Origin: Acinetobacter sp. ANC 5054
Lineage (GTDB): Bacteria > Pseudomonadota > Gammaproteobacteria > Pseudomonadales > Moraxellaceae
Reading direction: 5' to 3'
Assembly (NCBI RefSeq): GCF_002135295.1
Contig: NZ_NEGG01000016.1
Location: 1-64,000, forward strand
Length of the DNA: 64,000 nucleotides
This document shows, piece after piece, positions 47,427 through 54,749 of the stretch (position 1 is its first letter; the number at the start of each line of letters is the position of its first letter). A model generated the notes under the pieces. The model was not told where the DNA came from. It saw only the letters and a program-made list of their open reading frames with translations, and searched no databases. The translations under genes were made by a program, and so were the position numbers.

Positions 47427-47537
47427 ACCCTCACCCCAGCCCTCTCCCATAGGGAGAGGGAGCGTCATTTGATTTAATGCCTGTATGAACTTCTCAATGG
47501 AATTCCCTCTCCTTCTAGGAGAGGGTTAGGGAGAGGT
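47427..47537. repeat. REP-like hairpin element, copy B (111 bp)
   Basis: A direct repeat of copy A, the same length, differing at about eight positions. It lies 17 bp after A. The right end supplies the last three sense codons and stop codon of the convergent DUF559 gene. The mismatches fall mainly in the linker; the hairpin arms are conserved. Confidence 0.9.
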
Positions 47538-47894
47538 ATTTTTTAATTCAAAACATCTCTGCCACAAATCCTCTAACACCGTATCCGTCCGTCCCAACAC
47601 ATCATGATTCAAATACCGAACAACAGTTAAACCCAAAGCCTCTAAAAAATTAGTGCGTTCAGCATCATATTCCACAGCATCATCTGTTCCATGCTGGCTA
47701 CCATCCAACTCAATGACCAAACCAATTTCATGACAGTAAAAATCCACGATATAAGGTTTAATCACATGCTGACGGCGAAATTTAAGATTCATAAATCGCT
47801 TAGCACGAAGTATTTGCCACATCAGGTTTTCTGCATCGGTGGATGCTGATCTTAATTGACGAGAAAATTCGAGTAATTGCGCATTTATCGACAT
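47526..47894 (-). CDS. DUF559 domain (Vsr-like) endonuclease
   Basis: A 122-residue protein of the DUF559 family, which shares the PD-(D/E)XK/Vsr-like nuclease fold. Seen: LRAKRFMNLKFRRQHVIKPYIVDFYC, then LVIELDGSQH (the acidic and Gln-His active-site region), YDxERTNFLEALGLTVVRYLNHDVL. The catalytic Asp (VDFYC), Glu and Asp (IELDG) are present. The frame is open to 47909, but the truncated paralogue at 49260-49385 starts at the equivalent of ATG 47894, which I use. The C-terminal TSP and stop are encoded by repeat B. The DNA target is unknown. Confidence 0.85.
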   Translation of the reverse strand: MSINAQLLEFSRQLRSASTDAENLMWQILRAKRFMNLKFRRQHVIKPYIVDFYCHEIGLVIELDGSQHGTDDAVEYDAERTNFLEALGLTVVRYLNHDVLGRTDTVLEDLWQRCFELKNTSP

Positions 47895-47927
47895 TTTATT
47901 TTTATTCATTGTTTTTATTTAAACCAG

Positions 47928-47933
47928 TATAAT
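47928..47933 (+). promoter_or_regulatory. candidate -10 of the first lipoprotein gene
   Basis: A perfect TATAAT lies 31 nt before the lipoprotein start codon, in the gap between it and the divergent DUF559 gene. No -35 at proper spacing is convincing. Confidence 0.35.
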
Positions 47934-47964
47934 CATATCCAAACTAGAACTTATAAAAATCCAC

Positions 47965-48579
47965 ATGAAACAACAAAATAAAAAAATTCTTCCATTCCTC
48001 ATAACTTCAACATTTATTCTTATTGCTTGCACAGAGCAACCTCGGGAAGTAATTGAGCTGAAAGCTGAAAAACAAGTAACTTCAGAACCCGTCACACAAG
48101 ATGTTGTAGAAATTCCGCCAACAGTAAAATCCACTATATTAGTGAATAACCCAACGCCTCTACCTCAAGGTTATCAAGTAGATACAACTCATTTAAAAAA
48201 GCCAATGATGATCGACTTTAATGGCGACGGAAAACTTGATGCTTTTCGTGTTTTGAAAAATCCGAACAAAGTTGGGATGAAATACCTTTTCGAGTTCCGT
48301 ATTGCAGACAGCGACAAAGTATATTGGTATGAAGATGATTATGGTGATGATCTCGATGCATTTGGTGTTTTCGAATTAGCACCGAAAACAGAAATCTATG
48401 CTGATGAAGAACATAGGTTCGACAAAAATGGAAGTATTAGAGTGAATGAAGAAATTGACCCTAAATATTATTTAAAGTTTAAAGGTGATGGTATTTCAGT
48501 CAATGTACTTGAAGAAACCTGTGCAACATCTGTTTTCTTTCTAGAAAATGAAAAAATCAGAAGAATTCATCTTTGTTAA
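47965..48579 (+). CDS. lipoprotein with EF-hand-like loop, intact copy
   Basis: A 204-residue predicted lipoprotein: basic start, hydrophobic segment and a lipobox-like FILIAC with Cys22. A low-complexity linker follows. The core around residues 75-85 has a calcium-binding type loop, DFNGDGKLDAF, with Asp/Asn/Asp/Asp ligands at the EF-hand positions. The C-terminal region has a Cys in LEETCATSVFFLEN. I recognise no named family. A diverged, broken duplicate follows immediately downstream. Its region is AT-rich, like the KAP gene. Confidence 0.75.
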   Translation: MKQQNKKILPFLITSTFILIACTEQPREVIELKAEKQVTSEPVTQDVVEIPPTVKSTILVNNPTPLPQGYQVDTTHLKKPMMIDFNGDGKLDAFRVLKNPNKVGMKYLFEFRIADSDKVYWYEDDYGDDLDAFGVFELAPKTEIYADEEHRFDKNGSIRVNEEIDPKYYLKFKGDGISVNVLEETCATSVFFLENEKIRRIHLC

Positions 48580-48621
48580 ACTAAAAATTATCTCAATACT
48601 AGAACTTATAAGAACACAAAT

Positions 48622-49230
48622 ATGAAACATCTAAACAAAACTTTGCTCTCTCTTATACTTATTTCAGCTTTCACAATCACTGGCTGTAAAGAAAAAACTC
48701 AGCAAATAGTAGAGCCAGAATTCGAACAGCAATCCGTTTCAGAAATAAAAACCGAATAGATTGTAGAAATCCCTACAACACTTGATTCGTCAGAATTAGT
48801 CAATAACCCTACGCCTCTACCTAAAGGTTATCAAGTAGATACAACTCATTTAAAGAAACCAATGATGATCGACTTCAATGGCGATGGGAAACTTGATGTT
48901 TTTCGTGTTTTGAAAAATCCGAACAAAGTTGGTATGAAATACCTTTTCGAGTTCCGTATTGCTGATTCTGATAAGGTGTACTTTTATGAAAGTGAAGATA
49001 AAGAATTTGATTTAGATGGTTTTGAAACATTTGAAAAAGCCGAAAAAGGTGAACAATTTGTAGATATTTTAAAATTAGACCATCCTGATCTCATGGCATT
49101 TGAAGATGCACCCAAAACAGCACAATTAACTTTAGATAGAGATGGTATTACTGTGGGTCTACTTGAATCCTGTGGTACTTCTTTGTTCTATATTGATCAA
49201 AATAAAGTTCATCGTATTTACCTTGATTAA
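48622..49230 (+). pseudogene. duplicate of the EF-hand lipoprotein gene, broken by an amber codon
   Basis: The frame from ATG 48622 encodes a lipoprotein signal (ISAFTITGC, Cys22), then reaches TAG at 48757-48759 (codon 46). The same frame continues open to 49230 and aligns throughout with the upstream copy, including an identical DFNGDGKLD loop. Both copies also share an upstream stretch CTAGAACTTATAA. The middle 190 bp are nearly identical between copies, while both flanks have diverged. Restart at ATG 48862 could give a 122-residue cytosolic fragment without a signal peptide. Confidence 0.85.
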
Positions 49231-49259
49231 TCACCAATTTTTGAATAATCAAAATCCTC

Positions 49260-49385
49260 CTGTCGACGCAATTTAAGATTCATAAATCGCTTGGCACGGA
49301 GTATATGCCGCATGAGATTTTCTGCATCGGTGGCAGTGTGGTGCAGGGATTTGGCGAATTGTAATAGTTGGGGATCTATTTTCAT
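49260..49385 (-). pseudogene. truncated DUF559 endonuclease gene
   Basis: Encodes only the first 42 residues of a DUF559 protein (MKIDPQLLQFAKSL...RAKRFMNLKLRRQ), closely similar to the start of the intact gene at 47526-47894. Homology stops after RRQ, just before the catalytic strands, and the frame ends ten unrelated codons later. It cannot encode a nuclease. It abuts repeat element C on its 5' side. Confidence 0.85.
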
Positions 49386-49390
49386 TTTAT

Positions 49391-49573
49391 TTTCCCTCTC
49401 CCTAGCCCTCACTTGCGCTTCGTTTTAAAGCAGTGCTTTAAGACTTGCTCAGGAGAGGGAACGTTCATTATTAAATTACGTGATGGCATCTAATCAGATG
49501 CAACACCCTCTCCCTTTGGGAGATGAGTAGCACTGCTACGCAAGGGTGAGGGAAATTAGAGAAAGGTGCTTTT
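49391..49573. repeat. larger, degenerate REP-like element, copy C
   Basis: Core 49391-49555 with ends TTTCCCTC...TTGCG and CGCAAGGGTGAGGGAAA in inverted orientation, then a tail AGAAAGGTGCTTTT shared with the right edge of copy A. The arms carry extra perfect stem-loops TTAAAGCA-G-TGCTTTAA (49425-49441) and GTAGCA-C-TGCTAC. The central part (AGGAGAGGGAACGTTCATT) is related to the A and B linker. It separates the DUF559 fragment from the J-domain gene. Confidence 0.8.
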
Positions 49574-49579
49574 AAAAAA

Positions 49580-50605
49580 TCACAAAACCCCATGCTCCAA
49601 CAACATCTCCAACCCACTCTCTTTCCCCATATACATCAGCCTTTGCTTTTCTGATTTAAGCTGTTGCTTCACCGCAGAAACATCCGCATCAATTTGCTTA
49701 TACAAGTCTGTAATATTCAGTTGCCCTTTCGACTTCTGCACCGCAATTTTGGCTTTGTTTGACCACACCAATGAATTAATGAGTTCCTGAATCTGCTGCT
49801 TTAAAGCTTTGCTTTGCGCTTCTAAAGCCTGTTGGTAAAACTTCACTTGCTCTGCGCTTAAGCCTTTATTTGAGCCATTTTTACTTTGCTCAACTTCGAG
49901 TTGAAGTTTCAATAAAAAGAATAAATCTTCCTGTTCATAGGCTTCATTGGCACGTTGTAACAGTTCAGTCTTTTCCTCTTTTTTAGATTCATTTGGCTCA
50001 CGGTCAGGGTGAATAATCGAGGCAATTTTTAAATACACCGTTTTAAGCGATTGATTCACTAGCATTGAGGCCTTGGCTTGTTTCTCTTGCTGCCGTTTTA
50101 ACTTGGCTTGCTCACGTGCTTGTTGGTATTGGTCGCTGTTCCAATCTTCAATTAGATCCTCATTGGGCTGAAAGGCATTGTCTTCTACCGCAACAGCTTT
50201 CTTTTTATTCTTCTTGGACTGAGCATATTCCTCTACTTGTGCATAATAAGCATGCATTTTTGCCACTTCATCCAACTGAGTTTGCGCTAACATTTTCGAA
50301 TCTTTTAACAGCCGTGCCAAAGCCTGAATTTTGTTTTCAACTTGTGCAGTATCTGATTTGCTTAAACCAAAACTACTTAGGCTATTCCATAGGCTTTGCA
50401 TTTGCTCATATAGTGTTTTGTACAAATCTCGATAGGCAGGCATCAAGGCTTTCTGACTATAAGCACGGATGTCATGCTGCGCACGTTGCCATGCTGCAAG
50501 CAGTAACTTCTGTCGTTCAATTTCATCAATTAAACGATTCAGCTTTTTCTCAGGTGTAGAAAGCTCGATATTCGGCTGAATCGTAGTTTTTAAATCAAAT
50601 GACAT
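49580..50605 (-). CDS. J-domain co-chaperone-like protein
   Basis: A 341-residue cytosolic protein. The J-domain is near residues 185-235: VYLKIASIIHPD with the HPD tripeptide at 199-201 and RANEAYEQEDLFFLL. The HPD motif normally stimulates the ATPase of a DnaK-type Hsp70. Unlike DnaJ, the domain is in the second half and is flanked on both sides by long charged coiled coils (about 20-130 and 235-330), with no zinc or substrate domain visible. A partner is not evident. It ends 7 nt from repeat C. Confidence 0.85.
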   Translation of the reverse strand: MSFDLKTTIQPNIELSTPEKKLNRLIDEIERQKLLLAAWQRAQHDIRAYSQKALMPAYRDLYKTLYEQMQSLWNSLSSFGLSKSDTAQVENKIQALARLLKDSKMLAQTQLDEVAKMHAYYAQVEEYAQSKKNKKKAVAVEDNAFQPNEDLIEDWNSDQYQQAREQAKLKRQQEKQAKASMLVNQSLKTVYLKIASIIHPDREPNESKKEEKTELLQRANEAYEQEDLFFLLKLQLEVEQSKNGSNKGLSAEQVKFYQQALEAQSKALKQQIQELINSLVWSNKAKIAVQKSKGQLNITDLYKQIDADVSAVKQQLKSEKQRLMYMGKESGLEMLLEHGVL

Positions 50606-50696
50606 AAATGCTAGTGGGTGGTAAAAAACCCCAATTATAGCCGAAATTCAGAAACGCTTTTCTGATAACTCGGCTGATCTCAACGCCATCAAAACC

Positions 50697-51977
50697 CTAT
50701 TGTTGTACAAGCTTATTTAAAAATACTTCGAGCTCTTCTCGAATCACCACAGCATGCCCTTGGTGGCTATGCTTCTGTTCGAGTAATTTCTCCGAATCAA
50801 TCACGTAGACCGTGTGACCATCTTCAATTAATCGATCTACCCCTTCAAAAAGCATGCGTGCACCGACCTCATGAATCAGTGAAATATTGGTAATATCCAG
50901 CACGATACACGTATTGGCTATAGGTTCATCTTGTAGTATCCGCAGCAACATTTCCGATTCGGTAAATTGCAATACTCCACGCAGTTCATACACCACAACG
51001 TTTTGCTTTGTGCCTAATATATAGCGACGCTGCACGATGGTTTGAGCTGATGGTGTACCTTCCATCACATGCAGCCCCATATCCCGTGACAATCGTTCAA
51101 ATATTTCAACACCACGCACGCTATTGCCATGTTCGTCGAGTTTTGGGCTAAACACCGCTATACCCACTTGACCGGGCAATGCCCCGAAAATTCCACCCGC
51201 CACGCCACTTTTAGCAGGAATACCAACTGTGGTGAGCCAGTCACCTGCGGCATCGTACATGCCACAGGTCATCATCACACTCAGCATTTGTCGAACCACT
51301 GCACGTGACAATATTCGCTTACCTGTGGAACCCTGCACACCACCATTGGCCAACACACTCGCCATTTTCGCCAAGTCTTTTACCGTGACTTTGATGGCAC
51401 ATTGCTGAATATAGCCATTCACAATTTCATCAGGGTCTTCATTGAGCACCCCCACCGTTCTGAGCATGTAACCAATCGACTTATTACGAAACGCCGTTTT
51501 CACTTCTGACGCATATACAGCATCATCAAAACTCAGTTCACGCTCTGCCAATTCACTTAAAAAGCGACGTAAATTTTCGGCTCTGGAAATCTCTGGTTCA
51601 TGCGGTAAAAGTGAATGGGTGGTAATTGCTCCCGAATTGATCATCGGGTTTTTCGGTAAGTTATTATTTTTATCTAAAGCAATCTGGTTAAAGGCTTCAC
51701 CTGAAGGTTCGACGCCCACTTTTGCCAAGACCGCATCTAAGCCTAAGTGATGAATTGCTAAGGCATAGGCAAAGGGTTTTGACATCGACTGGATAGTAAA
51801 CTCCACCTCATCATCACCTGTGGAATAAATCGTGCCATCAACAGTAGAAAGTGCTAATGCAAGTTTGTTCGGGTCAGCCTGTGCCAGCTCTGGAATATAA
51901 TCGGCAAGCGCCCCCAACTGATTGCTGTGACACTGCGCTAAGACATGCTGCAAATAGTCAGGTACTGGAGTTTTCAT
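50697..51977 (-). CDS. glsA: glutaminase A with C-terminal STAS domain
   Basis: Hydrolyses glutamine to glutamate and ammonia. The N-terminal 300 residues are a serine-dependent glutaminase with SMSK (Ser64 to Lys67), NPMINSGAI (about 111-119), the NKSIGYML stretch, and GVAGGIFGALPGQVG (about 258-272). The C-terminal 110 residues look like a STAS (anti-sigma antagonist) domain (CIVLDITNISLIHEVGARML), a fusion known from some bacterial glutaminases. At 426 residues it is longer than simple glutaminases (about 310). It is a single gene. Confidence 0.92.
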   Translation of the reverse strand: MKTPVPDYLQHVLAQCHSNQLGALADYIPELAQADPNKLALALSTVDGTIYSTGDDEVEFTIQSMSKPFAYALAIHHLGLDAVLAKVGVEPSGEAFNQIALDKNNNLPKNPMINSGAITTHSLLPHEPEISRAENLRRFLSELAERELSFDDAVYASEVKTAFRNKSIGYMLRTVGVLNEDPDEIVNGYIQQCAIKVTVKDLAKMASVLANGGVQGSTGKRILSRAVVRQMLSVMMTCGMYDAAGDWLTTVGIPAKSGVAGGIFGALPGQVGIAVFSPKLDEHGNSVRGVEIFERLSRDMGLHVMEGTPSAQTIVQRRYILGTKQNVVVYELRGVLQFTESEMLLRILQDEPIANTCIVLDITNISLIHEVGARMLFEGVDRLIEDGHTVYVIDSEKLLEQKHSHQGHAVVIREELEVFLNKLVQQ

Positions 51978-52055
51978 TGATCTGCCTATTTTTAATTTTT
52001 GTTCACTATTTTTATAGCAAATTTATTGAAGGCAGCGGCAAAGTCTTACATTTCT

Positions 52056-52502
52056 TTATATTTTTTCAGGTTCTAACTGAATCTGTTGAATATTTAAGTG
52101 ATGCATCATTTCACGGACAAAAACGAAATACGTCAGAATATAAACAGTCTGCTGTCCGAGTTGAGTTCTATAAAATTCTGTATGTTCAATCAACTCATTA
52201 AAGCCATGTTCGAGCATATGTCGGTCTATCGTTTTCGCATGTTCAAAGAACACTGTTGCAAGCTGCTGCATCCATGCATCATCAGTATGTGCAATGCGCT
52301 CAAACTGATACTCTAGTTTGAGCTGCTCTAAAATTTCTTCTATTTCATAAATGAGATATTCAATCGCCAATACATCAAACTGATGTTTGACACAGCGCTT
52401 AATCAATTGATCCAGACCCATTTCAAAATTGAAATGTTGCCCCTCAACATCAAACGTGACGTATTCTGCAGCCAAATGAAAATGGATTTGTTGCATCTGC
52501 AA
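52056..52502 (-). CDS. hypothetical protein
   Basis: A 148-residue soluble protein, rich in His, Gln and acidic residues, with a predicted helical middle (LIYEIEEILEQLKLEY). I see no signal peptide, membrane segment or known domain. It begins 15 nt after the diguanylate cyclase gene upstream, so both are probably in one transcript; it could therefore act with that c-di-GMP enzyme, but this is inference. Confidence 0.6.
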   Translation of the reverse strand: MQMQQIHFHLAAEYVTFDVEGQHFNFEMGLDQLIKRCVKHQFDVLAIEYLIYEIEEILEQLKLEYQFERIAHTDDAWMQQLATVFFEHAKTIDRHMLEHGFNELIEHTEFYRTQLGQQTVYILTYFVFVREMMHHLNIQQIQLEPEKI

Positions 52503-52517
52503 CCTCTTTGCCTCGCT

Positions 52518-53729
52518 TTAGACTAAATCTAAGTTTAACTCGCGAAAACTGCGCACTTGGTTGCGACCTTGTTGTTTTGCTAAATATAAGGCTTGATCTG
52601 CCAAACGCGTGACCAGTTCAGGCGAAGTACCCTCAACCGCAGTTGCCACACCAAAACTCGCAGTAATTTCTAAACTACCACCGTGTGCTAAGTTAAAACG
52701 TTCAGACAAAATTGCTGCACGACAACGTTCAGATACCTCTATCGCCTGCTCTAAATTTTGATCTTTTAAAATTAAGATAAACTCTTCACCACCAAAGCGC
52801 CCGACAACATCTTGCTTACGCGTATTGTCATTTAAAATCTGAGCCACGCCTTTTAGCACACGATCGCCCGTTTCATGCCCATATTTGTCATTGATCAGTT
52901 TAAAAAAGTCTAAATCTAATAACACGACAGCAAATTCAGGATGGTGACTTTGTGTCAACTGTTGCAGTTCGTGGCTGACAAAACGGCGGTTATATACATT
53001 GGTCAGTCCATCGACACGACTAAGCACTTCCATTTTCTGTTCACGATGTCGCCATTGCACCAATAAAATCTGAAAAAATACTGCACTGATAATGAGGATG
53101 GGTAAATATAATTCCGCCATACTTAACAACCAAAAATGATTGTCATAAAACTCGGTTTGCTTCAGGGCATGGCTAAATATTGGGGCATATTCTAATCGGT
53201 CATGTGAAGTAAAATAACAGATATAGCCAATAAAAATAGTAATGGGTAGCATAATACTCAGCATGATTGCTGGTCGATAAAATACCAACCCAACAAGTAA
53301 CAGATTTACTGTACCCGCCATGGTCGCAGGACTATAAATACCAACCATGTATCCACCATAAATCATTCCTACACCAAAAAGTACAGGTGCAAAATAACTT
53401 AAAAATAGTCGGAATAATGCATGATGCTTAAAGCTAAAACTCAGTACGGCCAAGAGCGTAAAGAGTAACAATACGATCATGCCGACCATGACCCGTGTTT
53501 TCAGTGCAACGGGATTAAACCAAACGTTATTGTTGGAATAATAAAAATTCATGATGCACCACTTCAACACGCTAATTTGACTCAGCATGCCAAAGAACAG
53601 CAATAATCGCCCCTTATCGTAATCAGACCAATTAATAATTAAATAGTCCGACTCAAACAAATGGTGCTTTAGCTTACGCCATTGCAGTACCCCTGTGCGG
53701 TACATAGCCCATTCCCGATAATTCCCCAT
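52518..53729 (-). CDS. membrane diguanylate cyclase
   Basis: A 403-residue protein: about six or seven transmembrane helices in the first 220 residues, then a GGDEF domain (about 240-400) with DGLTNVYNRRFV and the catalytic FGGEEFILIL motif intact. It should make the second messenger cyclic di-GMP from GTP, controlling adhesion or motility. The membrane domain is not a family I can name and might sense a membrane signal. No EAL domain is fused. The hypothetical gene at 52056-52502 follows closely. Confidence 0.93.
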   Translation of the reverse strand: MGNYREWAMYRTGVLQWRKLKHHLFESDYLIINWSDYDKGRLLLFFGMLSQISVLKWCIMNFYYSNNNVWFNPVALKTRVMVGMIVLLLFTLLAVLSFSFKHHALFRLFLSYFAPVLFGVGMIYGGYMVGIYSPATMAGTVNLLLVGLVFYRPAIMLSIMLPITIFIGYICYFTSHDRLEYAPIFSHALKQTEFYDNHFWLLSMAELYLPILIISAVFFQILLVQWRHREQKMEVLSRVDGLTNVYNRRFVSHELQQLTQSHHPEFAVVLLDLDFFKLINDKYGHETGDRVLKGVAQILNDNTRKQDVVGRFGGEEFILILKDQNLEQAIEVSERCRAAILSERFNLAHGGSLEITASFGVATAVEGTSPELVTRLADQALYLAKQQGRNQVRSFRELNLDLV

Positions 53730-53890
53730 TTAAATACTTTTTTTAACTTTTATTATTGTCTTATTTATACAAGGTTTTGATATTAAAAAGATAGTTTTAA
53801 AACATCCGGCTTTAAAGATTCCGACTAAAAGTTACTCTGAATAATTTCGTACACTTTCCACTGCGTATTAGTTTTGACTGGTCTCTGCTT

Positions 53891-54382
53891 TCACGCTTGT
53901 CTATTCAAGCGTTCAGTAAACAAAATACCATCTAAATGATCGATTTCATGTTGCACAATCCGTGCAGGAAAACCCGCTAAAGTCGTCACAATCGTTTCAC
54001 CCTTTAGGTTTAAATACTGCACCGTAATTTGCTGAGCTCGTGCAACTTGACCACGTTCATCAGGCACACTTAAGCAACCTTCTTCACCCAAAGTCATTTC
54101 ATTGGAGCGCTGTGTAATCACAGGATTCAGCATGACAATGAGCTGCATATCTGGTGCATCTGGATAGCGTAAATTGGGACGTGATGCGACGATAATCATC
54201 CGTTTAGAAATATAAATTTGCGGTGCTGCAATGCCTACACCATTACGCTCAAGCATGGTTGCATTCAAAGTCTCACTTAAGGCGTTTAACCAAGTGCTTC
54301 CTATTTCAAAAGGTTGAATCTCTGCTGCGATTAAGCCAAGAATCGCTTCTCCACGTTGCGCCACTGCTGCGGTATTGGTCAT
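53891..54382 (-). CDS. def: peptide deformylase family protein
   Basis: Removes the formyl group from N-terminal methionines. The 163 residues carry all three metal-site motifs: GVGIAAPQI (about 49-57), EEGCLSVP (about 99-106) and QHEIDHLDG (about 143-151), which supply the Cys and two His ligands and the catalytic Glu. AAGGA precedes the ATG at 54382. It is not beside fmt, where the main def gene normally lies, so I infer it is a second copy; that cannot be tested from this window. Divergent from an MFS gene. Confidence 0.88.
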   Translation of the reverse strand: MTNTAAVAQRGEAILGLIAAEIQPFEIGSTWLNALSETLNATMLERNGVGIAAPQIYISKRMIIVASRPNLRYPDAPDMQLIVMLNPVITQRSNEMTLGEEGCLSVPDERGQVARAQQITVQYLNLKGETIVTTLAGFPARIVQHEIDHLDGILFTERLNRQA

Positions 54383-54749
54383 CGTTTTTCCTTAGATTAA
54401 ACTCAACTTCGGTATCATCATCGCTCTGTTCTTTATCCATCTTTATCATGCATTTTTTAGATAAGCAGACAGACTCAAGATCATGAGTATAGTGTAATTT
54501 TAACTTCACCCAATGTAAGTTTTGCACAGATTGAATTGAATAAAACAGCTATGCGACGCCAAACAAAAGGGCTAAATTTAAAGATGCAGATTCATTTCTC
54601 AAGTCAAATACATTGCAAATTTATAGTTTTAATTTTAATAATTTTTTATAAAAATTAGTTTGTTATGATTCAAAAAAGTTTGATTATTCAATAAAAATTC
54701 AATTCTCTAAAATGAACACCATTGCTCATTTTTAGCTGGAAAATATTGC
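54383..54749. other. divergent intergenic region def / MFS
   Basis: About 370 bp holding both promoters. The part before the MFS gene is very AT-rich. I found no supported small gene and no obvious operator. Confidence 0.5.

Noticed and set aside
47299..47537. CRISPR array
   Set aside because: Only two 111-bp copies with internal palindromes, a 17-bp gap and no cas genes; this is a REP-like element, not a repeat-spacer array.
54306..54527. Small acidic minus-strand frame (MDKEQSDDDTEVEF...) overlapping the start of def
   Set aside because: It overlaps the def coding start out of frame, and the ribosome binding site AAGGA there is explained by def; no family match known.
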